A stretch of 64,000 nucleotides of DNA from Bradyrhizobium sp. CCBAU 51765 (GTDB lineage: Bacteria > Pseudomonadota > Alphaproteobacteria > Rhizobiales > Xanthobacteraceae), in contig NZ_CP030038.1 of NCBI RefSeq assembly GCF_015291725.1, positions 7,987,001-8,051,000 of the forward strand. Reading direction: 5' to 3'. Both the position numbers and the translations under genes were made by a program. How positions within the stretch are numbered: position 1 is the first letter of the stretch; each line of letters opens with the position of its first letter. Under the pieces are notes generated by a model that ran no database searches, was not told the DNA's origin, and worked only from the letters and a program-made list of their open reading frames with translations. Below are positions 18,804-27,818 of the stretch, piece by piece.

Positions 18804-20552
18804 GTGACGGAGCAGCGGGTTCAGAGGCGGCTAGCGGCAATCTTGGCCGCCGACGTGGTCGGTTACTCCGCGTTGATGCAACGCGCCGAGGAAGCCACAT
18901 ACGCCGAGTTCGAGCGGCTCAAACAAGAATTGATTGAACCCAGCCTCTCCCGCAACGAAGGGCGACTTATCAAAACAACGGGTGATGGCGCGCTCGTCGA
19001 GTTCGCCAGTCCCTTGGCCGCCGTGAGATGCGCGGTTGAGATACAGGATGATCTCGCCTCGGGGACCAGTCCCTTCAGGTTACGCATCGGGCTCAACCTT
19101 GGTGACGTTATCGTAGGGCAGGACGGTGAACTCTACGGCGACGGGATCAACATTGCTGTCCGGCTGGAGGGGATTGCCGATCCGGGTGGCATACTGATTT
19201 CCGAGAAGGTGTACAGCGAAGTTGAAGGCAAGCTGGCGGTTAGCTTCGAGGATCGCGGCGAGCAGCAGCTCAAGAACATCTCCAGGCCGGTCCGCGCTTA
19301 CGATGTCCGCGCTGGAGCGTCTGGCGCGCTGACCGAGAGACTAAATGCGGCTCCGCCGCTTCCAGACAAGCCGTCGATCGCCGTGCTGCCGTTCGAGAAC
19401 ATGAGCGGTGACCCCGAACAGGAATACTTCGCGGACGGGATGGTTGAGGAGATCACAACCGCGCTTTCGCGGTTCAAATCGTTGTTCGTGATCGCTCGCA
19501 ATTCGAGCTTCACCTTCAAGGGCAAAGCCATTGACATCAAGGAAGTCGGGCGCAGGCTTGGCGTGCGCTATGTCCTTCAGGGAGCGGTGCGCAAGGCGTC
19601 CGGGAAAGTTCGCATCACGGCCCAGTTGATTGAAGTGGCTACGGCCGCACACATTTGGGCGGAAAGGTTCGAGCGTGACATGACGGACATTTTCGCGTTG
19701 CAGGACGACGTTACGCTCGCCGTTGTCTCCGCTATTCAGCCTAGGTTGTTTCAAGCAGAAATTGCACTGGCGAAGCGACGGCGACCGGAAGATCTCACCG
19801 CGTATGATCTTTATCTCCGGGCTATACAGCGGGCCTTCCGAGCGACCCGCGAAGGGTTGGCCGAGGCACTCCGACTGGTCCAGCGCGCCTTGGAGATTGA
19901 TCCTGAATTTGCTGCTGCCGCTGGTCTGGCAGGTGCTTGTCACGCGGAAAATGTGGTCAGGAGCTTTGCCGTCGATGCCCAATTCGAAAGCCGGGAAGCC
20001 GTTCGGCTTGTACGCGTGGCATTGAAACTCGACCATGACGATCCAGAGACGTTAGCAAATGCTGCATTGATCTCGGCACTTTTGGTCGGTGATTGGGAGA
20101 CAGAGATCGAGATGTCCGACCGGGCGGTTACGCTCAACCCAAATTCATATCGCGCATGGAATTGCAGAGGTTGGGTCTACAAGGTTGCGGGTCAGCCGGA
20201 AGAAGCGATCCGGAGCTTTGAACGTGCCGTGCGAATGAGCCCCTTAGACCCGCAACAATACATAGTCCTAACCGGAATGGGATTTGCCCTTATTGAGCTT
20301 CGTCGCTTTGACGAGGCCATCAGTGCAGGGAAGAAAGCCCAGCGTCACAACCCCTCCTATCCAGGACCATACCGCTGCCTCGCATCCGCTCTCGCCCATC
20401 TTGGGCGCGACGCTGATGCCCGTGAGGCGGCGGCTCGTATGCTTGAGATCGACCCCGCTTTCACAATATCGGCCTGGATCTCTCGGAGCCGGCTATCAAT
20501 AAATGCGAAGCTGATGATCGAGGGTTTTCGGAAAGCGGGATTGCCCGAATGA
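18804..20552 (+). CDS. Class III adenylate/guanylate cyclase - TolB-like - TPR protein
   Basis: 582 residues, GTG start at 18804 directly after GGAGGAGCT. Residues 8-175 are a class III nucleotidyl cyclase domain with the metal aspartates in AADVVGYSAL (D17) and TTGDGALVEF (D61). Residues about 190-320 form a TolB-N-like domain (PSIAVLPFENMSGDPEQEYFADGMVEEI). Residues 340-580 are TPR-type helical repeats (for example AIRSFERAVRMSPLDPQQY). There is no membrane segment. Many paralogues occur in Bradyrhizobium and rhizobia; they are presumed to make cAMP in response to unknown partners bound by the repeats. No co-transcribed gene. Confidence 0.92.
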   Translation: MTEQRVQRRLAAILAADVVGYSALMQRAEEATYAEFERLKQELIEPSLSRNEGRLIKTTGDGALVEFASPLAAVRCAVEIQDDLASGTSPFRLRIGLNLGDVIVGQDGELYGDGINIAVRLEGIADPGGILISEKVYSEVEGKLAVSFEDRGEQQLKNISRPVRAYDVRAGASGALTERLNAAPPLPDKPSIAVLPFENMSGDPEQEYFADGMVEEITTALSRFKSLFVIARNSSFTFKGKAIDIKEVGRRLGVRYVLQGAVRKASGKVRITAQLIEVATAAHIWAERFERDMTDIFALQDDVTLAVVSAIQPRLFQAEIALAKRRRPEDLTAYDLYLRAIQRAFRATREGLAEALRLVQRALEIDPEFAAAAGLAGACHAENVVRSFAVDAQFESREAVRLVRVALKLDHDDPETLANAALISALLVGDWETEIEMSDRAVTLNPNSYRAWNCRGWVYKVAGQPEEAIRSFERAVRMSPLDPQQYIVLTGMGFALIELRRFDEAISAGKKAQRHNPSYPGPYRCLASALAHLGRDADAREAAARMLEIDPAFTISAWISRSRLSINAKLMIEGFRKAGLPE

Positions 20553-20623
20553 GCCCGTGCGCGTCCTCGTCGACGGGCTGATCAAAATAGGGCTAAATTT
20601 ACCGCGGCGCATGAGTCTGCTGT

Positions 20624-20663
20624 TGGCCCTCAGCTGACCAATCACGGCATGGTCGGCGATGGC
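20624..20663 (+). repeat. 40-bp dispersed repeat, copy B
   Basis: Direct-orientation match to copy A (12976-13015) with four mismatches. It lies between the cyclase-TPR gene and the convergent LysR gene. The two copies bracket about 7.6 kb holding the amidase/TetR module, the ABC_sub_bind gene, the integrase remnant, the GGNDT-repeat gene and the cyclase gene. Confidence 0.65.
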
Positions 20664-20729
20664 TGCATTTGCCCCAGGGCGGACGTTAAATTTACAGCGA
20701 TCGAATGTCCGTTACTGGCGCGTCCGAAA

Positions 20730-21644
20730 CTATGGACGGCGTCGAGTAATGCTGGCTCCGCCTTGCCGCCGTGCGAAGTCGACGAACGCCTTGAACGCGG
20801 CGGTCGGGTTGCGCCGGCTCGGATAGTAGAGACTCAACGGCGACAGAGTGGGCGTCCAATCTTCAAGCACGGGCACAAGGCGGCCTGCCTCGATGTCGTC
20901 TCGCACGTCGGACTCCATCGCCAGGGTGAGACCGACGGAAGCGAGGGCCGCGGTGCGCGCGAGGCTCGCTTCGTCGAGGGTGATGGGGCCCTCAACGTCG
21001 ATATGGACCGATTGTCCATCCTTCTCGAATGGCCAGCGGTAGATTGCACCATCGGGAAGCCGCACGCGGAGACAGGAATGCGCCGCGAGATCCTGGGGGA
21101 TCAGGGGCGTCCCGTGCGCTTTCAAATAGCTCGGTGTTCCCACCACAACATTGCGCCGCGCGCCCCCCAATGGGAGTGCGATCATGTCGGCCGGCACAAG
21201 GCCTGAGCTACGGACGCCGAGATCGAAGCCACCTGCGACAATGTCCACCAGGCGACCCTCTGTGACGATGTCGATGTGGACGTGAGGATAGATGCCCAGG
21301 AACGGCAGGACGAGCGAAGTGAAGATCTCCCGCGCCGCTGTCGGAAAGGCGTTGATGCGCAACGTGCCAGAAGGGGTGGCCTGTTGAGAGCGCGCAACCT
21401 CCATCGCCTCATGAATGTCCTGCACGGCCGGACCGACTTGCGCGAGGAACCGCTGACCTGCCTCCGTCAACGAGACACTTCGCGTCGTCCGGTTGAAGAG
21501 CCGTACGCCGAGCGTGCGCTCCAGCTTTCCGACCGCGTTGCTGAGCGCGGTCGTTGAAACCCCGAGCTCAAGCGCAGCCGTGCGAAACTTGCCCCGGCGC
21601 GCGACCATGAGAACTGCGTCTAATTCCGTCAGGCTGCTTTGCAC
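20730..21644 (-). CDS. LysR family transcriptional regulator
   Basis: 304 residues from a GTG at 21644 (VQSSLTELDAVLMVARRG); the frame is open for 29 more codons to 21731, but that extension lies before the HTH and is atypical. The N-terminal HTH has FRTAALELGVSTTALSNAVGKLERTLGVRLFNRTTRSVSLTEAG, then the effector domain with FDLGVRSSGLVPADMIALPL and SPLSLYYPSRRNPTAAFKAFVDF. It diverges from the SnoaL/SDR pair and probably controls it. Confidence 0.88.
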   Translation of the reverse strand: MQSSLTELDAVLMVARRGKFRTAALELGVSTTALSNAVGKLERTLGVRLFNRTTRSVSLTEAGQRFLAQVGPAVQDIHEAMEVARSQQATPSGTLRINAFPTAAREIFTSLVLPFLGIYPHVHIDIVTEGRLVDIVAGGFDLGVRSSGLVPADMIALPLGGARRNVVVGTPSYLKAHGTPLIPQDLAAHSCLRVRLPDGAIYRWPFEKDGQSVHIDVEGPITLDEASLARTAALASVGLTLAMESDVRDDIEAGRLVPVLEDWTPTLSPLSLYYPSRRNPTAAFKAFVDFARRQGGASITRRRP

Positions 21645-21777
21645 GATTATCCCGTCTTTCGTGATGAAACATCCCGAATTGTCCTGATTATCGCGCCAGA
21701 TGTCCATCGCTATCTTGGCTGGCAGGCGCACTTGCAGCCGCTCCCGGCTGCGGCCGCATCAAGCAGGACAAGAACCA

Positions 21778-22107
21778 ATGACGCTGGAGCTTCCACCCCC
21801 GATTGCCGCGTTTGTGGCCGCGAACGCCCGTCTCGACGTAGAGGGAATGTTGAGCCCCTTCACGCGCGACGCGATCCTTTTTGCTGATGGAGGCCGTCAC
21901 GAGGGCTACGCCGGAATGCGCGCCTTGTTCGAAGAAGCGGTGATCCCGGTCAAGGCGATCTTCACGCCGGATGCCGTTCGCCACGAGAACGGCCAGGTCG
22001 TGGTCGAAGGCCCCGCCCATGGCGACTTCAAGGGCAGCCCGATCCGCTTCACCTACCGCTTCACCCTCGACCACGACGCCATCAAGGCCTTGGAGATCAC
22101 GGCATGA
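21778..22107 (+). CDS. SnoaL-like / NTF2-fold protein
   Basis: 109-residue protein with the cone-shaped NTF2/SnoaL fold: PPPIAAFVAANARLDVEGML, FTRDAILFADGGRHEGYAGM, then IRFTYRFTLDHDAIKALEI. Such proteins are small isomerases, cyclases, dehydratases or binders. The start at 21778 follows AGGACAAGAACC. Its stop overlaps the start of the downstream SDR in an ATGA, so the two are translationally coupled. It diverges from a LysR gene. Confidence 0.75.
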   Translation: MTLELPPPIAAFVAANARLDVEGMLSPFTRDAILFADGGRHEGYAGMRALFEEAVIPVKAIFTPDAVRHENGQVVVEGPAHGDFKGSPIRFTYRFTLDHDAIKALEITA

Positions 22108-22892
22108 CCATCAAGGCTGATCCGAACGAATTCGCAGGAAAGCGCGTGCTCATCAGCGGCGGCACCAAGGGCCTGGGCCGCGCCACCGTCGACCGCTTTC
22201 TGGCTGGCGGCGCCCGGGTGATCACTGCCGCCCGGGGAGCCGCCAAGCCCATCGAGGGCGCCGAGCTTATCCAGGCGGACCTGACCACGGCCGAGGGCGG
22301 AGAACGCCTGGCCAAGGCGGCCCTTGATCGCTTTGGCGGGATCGACATTCTGGCCCATAATCTCGGGGGATCGGCTATGCCGCCCGGCGGCTTTATGGCT
22401 CTGACAGACGACCTCTGGCTCTCGGAACTAAACTTGAACCTTCTAGCGACGGTTCGCCTTGATCGCCTCCTGATCCCGCAGATGATTGAGCGAGGCAATG
22501 GCGCGGTGGTGCACGTGACCTCGACCCAGTCGGTGCTGCCTCTGCCCGAGTCAACCACCGCCTACGCCGCCGCCAAGGGGGCGCTGAGGACCTACAGCAA
22601 ATCCATTTCCAAAGAACTGGGTCCAAAGGGCGTCCGGGTCAACATCGTCTGTCCCGGCTGGATCATGACCGAGGGTGCCGTCGACCTGGTGAAGAATATG
22701 CAGGCCGCCAATGGCGGCACGTTCGAGGAAGCACGGCAAGCTGTCATGGCCTGGATCGGCGGAATCCCGATCGGGCGTGCGGCCGAACCTTATGAGGTCG
22801 CCGACCTCATCGCCTACCTGGCCTCGGGTCGCGCCGCCGCGATCCACGGCGCTGAGTTTGTTATCGACGGCGGCACTGTCCCGACCGTCTGA
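22104..22892 (+). CDS. Short-chain dehydrogenase/reductase (SDR)
   Basis: 262-residue classical SDR. The NAD(P)-binding motif is GGTKGLGR (residues 19-26). HNLGG replaces the usual NNAG. The serine of VTSTQS, Y-x3-K (YAAAK) and the C-terminal IHGAEFVIDGGTVPTV complete the family. It overlaps the SnoaL-like gene by 4 bp (ATGA) and is likely co-expressed with it under the divergent LysR. The substrate is unknown. The pair may handle one small carbonyl compound. Confidence 0.92.
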   Translation: MTIKADPNEFAGKRVLISGGTKGLGRATVDRFLAGGARVITAARGAAKPIEGAELIQADLTTAEGGERLAKAALDRFGGIDILAHNLGGSAMPPGGFMALTDDLWLSELNLNLLATVRLDRLLIPQMIERGNGAVVHVTSTQSVLPLPESTTAYAAAKGALRTYSKSISKELGPKGVRVNIVCPGWIMTEGAVDLVKNMQAANGGTFEEARQAVMAWIGGIPIGRAAEPYEVADLIAYLASGRAAAIHGAEFVIDGGTVPTV

Positions 22893-23093
22893 TCAAAGTG
22901 ACACCTCCACGCTTGGCCGGGCTGGCCTGGCGTGGAACAGACGCATGCCATGGCCTGATCGTCTCAACTTTTGCTCTCCGGCCTCCGTGCGGCTGTCCGC
23001 TGCTGGCCCACAAGCGACATTGTCGGTAGCGCCGGCATCGCTACGTAGTCGCACGATGCCGGCGTTCACGTCAGGTCGGCGACTTCTTGTGCG

Positions 23094-24500
23094 TCAGAGG
23101 TCCGGATGCTGGTCCCGCACGGTGCTCACGCTTTCGAGCAGCGACGCAAGATGCAGGATGGTCGACTCGGCGAGCCAGCTTCCGACGAGCTGCACGCTGA
23201 TCGGCAATCGTTCCTTGCTGGTGCCGAACCGCATCGACAGGCCGGGCAAGCCAGTGATGTTGAGCGGCACGGTCGCGCCCTGGAGGTAGGTGGCATCCAC
23301 CTTCTGACCGTTGATGAGGAACTCCACGACGCCATGTTTGTGGGCGGGGATCGGCAGTACCGGGGTGATCAGCGCGTCGTATTTCTTGAAATACTCGGCA
23401 TAGCCGTCACGCAGCCGCTCCGCCGCCTGCTCGGCGTCGATGTAGTCCTTCATGGACGTGTCGGGCAGCGAGAGCATGGTCTTGGACATCTTGTACATTT
23501 CGTCCTCATGGCCGGCCGTCGCCTCGGCGAACGCGGGCTTCATCTCCATCACGTGGAGGCGGTTGAACACGTCGAGGGCGAAATCGCGCTCCAGCGCCGG
23601 GATGCTCACCTGCTCAACGAATACGCCGACGTCCTTCAGGGCCGCGGCCGCGGCCTTGACGGTCGCCGCCACCTCGGGATCGATTGGCCCGAAGCCGGGT
23701 CCGACCATCCAGCCCACGCGGAGTTGGCGGTATGGCTGGCGGCCGATGCCCGCATCGAACTGGCCAATGCTGGTGGCAAACGCGTCCTGGCCATCAGGCC
23801 CGGCCAGTTGCGAGAAGGCGAGCGCGATGTCGCGAACCGAGCGGGCCATCGGCCCGACATGCCAGAATCGGCGCGGCGCGCGCGGCCAGATGCCGGTCAT
23901 GGGTACGCGGCCATGGGTCGCCTTCATTGAGGTGATGCCGGTTTGCGCGGCCGGGCCGCGCACGGAGATCGCGAGGTCGGTGCCGAGACCGATCGGCGAC
24001 ATGCCCGCCGCAATAGCCGCCGATTCACCGCCGCTCGAGCCGCCCGGAGTGCGGGTCACGTCCCAAGGGTTGTTCGATCGGCCGGAGAGCAGGTTATCGC
24101 TCTCAATCCAGTAGGAGAATTCGGGAAGGTTGGTCTTCCCCAGCAGGATGCCGCCTGCCTTCTTGAGTCGCGCGACGCTCGTCGCGTCGACGTCGGGAAC
24201 GCGCCCCTTGAAGATCGGCGAGCCGCGCTGGGTCGCCACGTCCGCAGTGTCGATCGAGTCTTTCACCGTGAAGGGGACACCGTGCAGCGGGCCGAGTTCA
24301 TCGCCCGCCAACACCGCGGCCTCCGCCGCCATTGCGCCTTTGAGCGCACCGTCCGCGAGCGTGACGATCGCGTTGATCTTCGGGTTCACCGCCGCGATGC
24401 GATCCAGGTGCGCCTGCACGACCTCGACCGGCGAGACCTCCTTGGTGCGGATCAGCTCGGCCAGCTTGGTTGCGTCGGAAAAAATGATCTCTTTGGTCAC
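23094..24500 (-). CDS. Amidase (amidase signature family), second copy type
   Basis: 468 residues from a GTG at 24500 with TAGGGA upstream; the open frame extends a further 53 codons but would run through the operators. Catalytic residues are K80 (VPFTVKDS), the cis-Ser in TPGGSSGG (S155/S156) and nucleophile S179 in DLAISVRGPAA. Family motifs GKTNLPEFSYW and NPWDVTRTPGGSSGG are intact. It diverges from a TetR gene, with two 20-bp operator copies between them. It is not closely similar to the amidase at 13380, so this is not a local duplication. The natural substrate is unknown. Confidence 0.9.
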   Translation of the reverse strand: MTKEIIFSDATKLAELIRTKEVSPVEVVQAHLDRIAAVNPKINAIVTLADGALKGAMAAEAAVLAGDELGPLHGVPFTVKDSIDTADVATQRGSPIFKGRVPDVDATSVARLKKAGGILLGKTNLPEFSYWIESDNLLSGRSNNPWDVTRTPGGSSGGESAAIAAGMSPIGLGTDLAISVRGPAAQTGITSMKATHGRVPMTGIWPRAPRRFWHVGPMARSVRDIALAFSQLAGPDGQDAFATSIGQFDAGIGRQPYRQLRVGWMVGPGFGPIDPEVAATVKAAAAALKDVGVFVEQVSIPALERDFALDVFNRLHVMEMKPAFAEATAGHEDEMYKMSKTMLSLPDTSMKDYIDAEQAAERLRDGYAEYFKKYDALITPVLPIPAHKHGVVEFLINGQKVDATYLQGATVPLNITGLPGLSMRFGTSKERLPISVQLVGSWLAESTILHLASLLESVSTVRDQHPDL

Positions 24501-24533
24501 GGCTGTATCCCTACTGTTGGGGGGGCGGCAGGA

Positions 24534-24553
24534 CCTACCTGCCACTTGGTAGG
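24534..24553. promoter_or_regulatory. TetR operator copy 1
   Basis: CCTACCTGCCACTTGGTAGG, arms CCTACC and GGTAGG with an 8-bp spacer. It lies 34 bp upstream of the amidase start and matches operator copy 2 in 18 of 20 positions. The natural binder is the TetR encoded at 24650 (inferred). Confidence 0.65.
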
Positions 24554-24587
24554 CTGCACATAGGCCTTTATTTTTCTCGGTCAAGTC

Positions 24588-24607
24588 CCTATCTGTCACT
24601 TGGTAGG
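24588..24607. promoter_or_regulatory. TetR operator copy 2
   Basis: CCTATCTGTCACTTGGTAGG, in the same orientation as copy 1 and exactly 54 bp from it (about five helical turns). It lies 42 bp upstream of the TetR start, so both divergent promoters carry one copy. Confidence 0.65.
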
Positions 24608-24649
24608 TAGTTGACGAATTGGTTCCCGGTGAAGCGGTAAGGCATTGAA

Positions 24650-25237
24650 ATGAGTTCAAGTTCGAAGGAAGCCATCCTGGCGGCAGCTAGACAGACCGCG
24701 CAGGCGCATGGCTACAGCGGCTTGAGTTTCCGCGATCTCGCGGACCAGGTGGGCATCAAGGCCGCGAGCATCTACCATCATTTCCCGAGCAAGGCTGAAC
24801 TCGGCGCAGCGGTCGCGAGGCGCTATTGGGAAGATACGGCTGCGGATCTGGATGCCATGTCGTCCGAATTCGCGGATCCGCTGCGCCGTCTGCAAGAATA
24901 TCCCAGCATCTTCCGAAGATCGCTCGAGAGCGGCAACCGTTTGTGCCTCTGCAGCTTCATGTCCGCCGAATATGACGACCTGCCGGCGGAGGTGCAGAAG
25001 GAGGTCCAGGCCTTCGCTGACGTCAACGTCGTGTGGCTGAGCAGAAATCTTGTCGCGACGGGTTTGGTCGGACGCAAGGAGAGCGAAGCCCGAGCCCGCT
25101 CGATCTTCGCGGCAGTTGCGGGTGCACAGCTCATGGCACGGAGTCGCTCGGACATCTCTCTCTTCGATGCACTCATCGATGGCTACCGGGCGGCCGGTCT
25201 CCTGCCGCGCGGAAAGCAAGGATCTCGTCGGGCATAG
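24650..25237 (+). CDS. TetR family transcriptional regulator
   Basis: 195 residues. The N-terminal HTH is SKEAILAAARQTAQAHGYSG, then LADQVGIKAASIYHHFPSKAELGAAV. The C-terminal ligand region includes NRLCLCSFMSAEYDDLPAEV, an arrangement seen in AcrR/NemR-type regulators of small electrophiles or xenobiotics; the cysteine pair C98/C100 could matter for sensing. It diverges from the amidase and probably represses both promoters through the two 20-bp operators. Confidence 0.9.
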   Translation: MSSSSKEAILAAARQTAQAHGYSGLSFRDLADQVGIKAASIYHHFPSKAELGAAVARRYWEDTAADLDAMSSEFADPLRRLQEYPSIFRRSLESGNRLCLCSFMSAEYDDLPAEVQKEVQAFADVNVVWLSRNLVATGLVGRKESEARARSIFAAVAGAQLMARSRSDISLFDALIDGYRAAGLLPRGKQGSRRA

Positions 25238-25414
25238 AGCCCGCGCGTCAGATCTACATGTCGGCTCTTAGCCCATAGCTGACCTTGCCGCGCTGCCCGG
25301 CCAGCGTCAGCTTTTGACCGAAGGCGACATCGACCAGACGTCTCATCGGCCCTTCAACTCACCTGTGTGTCCTTGTGTTATTGTATCCCTTTCGAGACCT
25401 CGATGGAGGGAAGG

Positions 25415-25801
25415 ATGGACATTCGATCGAAATTGATGGCGCTGTGTGAAGCGTTCAACGCGCACGACTTGGATTCCATCATGGAGTTCTTTGCTGACGA
25501 TTGTGTCTTGGAGATGCCGAGGGGAAGCGAACCTTGGGGCTCCCGCTTCGAGGGCAAACGCAACGTACGAGACGGGCTCGCGACGCGCTTTGAAGGCCTA
25601 CCGGATGTTCACTACGGCGACGCCGAGCATTTTGTGGATACGATGGCAAACACGGGCATTTCAAAATGGACGCTGACGGGCACTACAGCCGAAGGAAAGA
25701 AGATCGAGGTCCGAGGATGTGACTTTTACACTTTTCGCGCGGACGAGGTGATCCGCAAGGACTCGTATTGGAAGATCGTTGAAGGACCTTCGTCAGCCTA
25801 A
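25415..25801 (+). CDS. SnoaL-like / NTF2-fold protein
   Basis: 128 residues from the ATG at 25415 after GGAGGGAAGG. The sequence MDIRSKLMALCEAFNAHDLDSIMEFFADDCVLEMPRG begins a typical ketosteroid-isomerase-like NTF2 fold, followed by FEGKRNVRDGLATRF, a central WTLTGTT strand and a FRADEVIRKDSYWKI end. Its catalytic role is unknown. It stands alone downstream of the TetR gene with a 177-bp gap. Confidence 0.75.
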   Translation: MDIRSKLMALCEAFNAHDLDSIMEFFADDCVLEMPRGSEPWGSRFEGKRNVRDGLATRFEGLPDVHYGDAEHFVDTMANTGISKWTLTGTTAEGKKIEVRGCDFYTFRADEVIRKDSYWKIVEGPSSA

Positions 25802-26342
25802 CGACGCACATGTCCGAATGTGGCCCTGAGCCGTCCAATCGCATGACCATTCGAGCGTCGGTTGTCAGACGGATACCGGAAGTGGCAATCCGCACGGACA
25901 CCAGAGAGGCTGGTAGGATGGGTAGAGCGCCAGCGAAACCCATCAATCCCCCGCCTGTGGCAAACATGATGGGTTTGGCAAGGGCTCGACCCATCCTACG
26001 TGCTGGGCTTTGCTGGCAGTAACTGGTTAGTCTGCTGTTGGATCATCGGCGAAGCTGCGGCTCGCCCCCTTGAGGTCCGCCTCACGGGGTCTAGCGGACT
26101 GGAATTGCTCGCGTTGAGCTTTTCTTAAAGTGCCCCAACAGACCTTCCGATGCCTGTTTGATTCAGCGAGCGGTTCGCAGTTACCGGCCCGCCTCGATGC
26201 AGCCGAAGATTCCAGGAGCCACCCAGCTGTTCTGGAGTTGGCGCGTCGTGTGAAGCACTTCACATCAGGGCCCCTGGGGTTCGATTACTCTGATTGCGGA
26301 AGTCGCGGCGCATATCTCTTTGCTTGCTTAAAGGAGATTGCA
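25802..26342. other. Intergenic region with repeat remnants
   Basis: About 540 bp. It starts with a diverged partial copy of the 40-bp repeat (TGGCCCTGAGCCGTCCAATC, 25820-25842 region), then the REP-like hairpin at 25913-25999. The remainder, up to the ribosome site AAAGGAG before 26343, shows no gene. Confidence 0.5.
25913..25999. repeat. REP-like palindromic element
   Basis: An 87-bp imperfect palindrome with outer arms GTAGGATGGGT and ACCCATCCTAC and inner arms AAACCCATCA and TGATGGGTTT. It resembles the abundant GGATGGGT-type intergenic hairpins of Bradyrhizobium (from memory). It lies at a plausible end of the NTF2-like transcription unit. Confidence 0.7.
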
Positions 26343-26705
26343 GTGACGGAGACAATTCTGACGACCGCCATCAGGGCGGTAATCGTACTGCTGGCGTGGT
26401 CCTTCGCGGCGCACGCGCATGATCAGAGCCGCCCCGAACTCAACAGCTGGTTTGAGAGCCTAGAAAGCGGCAGGGGTCCATGCTGCTCCGGCGCCGACGG
26501 CACGGCGCTGTCCGACGCCGACTGGGAGGTGAAGGACGGCCACTACCGCGTGCGCATCAAGAGCCAATGGTGGGACGTACCGGACGAGGCCGTGATCAGG
26601 GGGCCGAATCGCGCCGGTCGCACAATGGTCTGGCCCTTCTACGATTGGACGCTCGGCGAGGCGCGGATCGAGATCCGTTGTTTCATCCCCGGAGCCATGA
26701 TGTGA
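26343..26705 (+). CDS. Small secreted protein, unknown function
   Basis: 120 residues, GTG start at 26343 with AAAGGAG 6 nt upstream. The signal peptide is TTAIRAVIVLLAWSFAAHA, cleaved before HDQSRPELNSWF. The mature part has PCCSGADGTALSDADWEV, YRVRIKSQWWDVPDEAVI and IRCFIPGAMM, with three cysteines that could bind metal or form a disulfide. The pattern is familiar from uncharacterised Bradyrhizobium periplasmic proteins, but no function is known to me. Confidence 0.7.
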   Translation: MTETILTTAIRAVIVLLAWSFAAHAHDQSRPELNSWFESLESGRGPCCSGADGTALSDADWEVKDGHYRVRIKSQWWDVPDEAVIRGPNRAGRTMVWPFYDWTLGEARIEIRCFIPGAMM

Positions 26706-26837
26706 CCGACATGGCGTTTCAAACGAAGCATGTCCTGCACCTGGCCGTCGTTGCTGGCCGAAGCTGTTCCGGCGGAACGATACTGAAGCAATTTTCTGAT
26801 CGTCGATAAGCGCGCGCCTTGCACAAGGGAGGCTGCT

Positions 26838-27599
26838 ATGGGCGTAATTTTTCATCAGGAAGTTGATTGCCGCGTACGACACGATCCCGCGACAAGCGGG
26901 CATCGTAGCCACCGTCTTGTTTGCGCGATGCTCTGCGTGGCGTGCATATTCCAATTCGCGCGTGAAGCTCGGGGGCAATGCACCGCACGAGATGTCCTGC
27001 AGAACCATTTGACGCTCAAGAAAGCTCCTTCGGCCGGCGTGCCGCAGGTGCCGGTCAGATCCGCCACCGACGTCCCAACGTGGAAGACGATTGCACTGGG
27101 AACTTTTGTAGACTCGTTCGCTCTCCGTAACGCGCTGGACAAGAAAGGCTGCGGCGTCGGAGGGCTGGCTGCGGAAATTCTCGCTCGACCGGCCTTTGTC
27201 GTTGGCTCTACGAAAACAGTCGTGGAGCTCGTCGCTGTATCGGCGGTCGATCTCGGCTTCAGAGCCGATGTTGTCACTCTGGCTGCGATCTATGCGCGTG
27301 CTCAGCTATTCGGTTTTGAACTGGCGGCTGCGGAGGTCGGTCCACAACTGAGGCTTCAGTATCCAGACCAGCCTATGGGTGAATTTCTCATCATCGGAAT
27401 GGAGCCAATCAAGAGGTGGAGCGGCGAGCCGGTCATTCTAAATGTAGGTAATGGCGGGGCCGGACTTATCCTCATTGGTCAGGATGGCCGACCTGACGCA
27501 GAAATAGCAGCAATCTCCCGCATTGTATTCGTACGGTCCAACAGACCCGTGCCCGCTGACGAACTTGCGAAGGCAGCAGCACTCCCGCCGCCGCCCTGA
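26838..27599 (+). CDS. Exported protein of unknown function
   Basis: 253 residues, ATG at 26838 after GGGAGGCTGCT. A long charged N-region is followed by a hydrophobic signal stretch LVCAMLCVACIFQFA and a likely cut after ARG before QCTARDVLQNH. The mature protein has FVDSFALRNALDKKGCGVGGLAAEILARPAF, then SAVDLGFRADVVTLAAIYARAQLFGFELAAAEVGPQLRLQY, and a C-terminal beta-rich part. I recognise no domain. It follows another small secreted protein by 132 bp in the same direction. Confidence 0.6.
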   Translation: MGVIFHQEVDCRVRHDPATSGHRSHRLVCAMLCVACIFQFAREARGQCTARDVLQNHLTLKKAPSAGVPQVPVRSATDVPTWKTIALGTFVDSFALRNALDKKGCGVGGLAAEILARPAFVVGSTKTVVELVAVSAVDLGFRADVVTLAAIYARAQLFGFELAAAEVGPQLRLQYPDQPMGEFLIIGMEPIKRWSGEPVILNVGNGGAGLILIGQDGRPDAEIAAISRIVFVRSNRPVPADELAKAAALPPPP

Positions 27600-27818
27600 A
27601 CACGATACGCCGGCAGCGCAGGATGCCTTTCAAGCCGGCCGCAGTGTGCGACCGGCGGCATATTTCCGCACTTCGGTCGGCCCTCAGGATCGAACTCCAT
27701 GTCCGCTGGCCGTCGGCATTCAAGGCAAGATTCGTTTTGGTGTTCCAGGCTGACCCTGGCGGTTGTTGGGGCCGCTTCAGAGCGTCAGCCACCGGTGCGC
27801 ACACCGGCTGATGACCAC

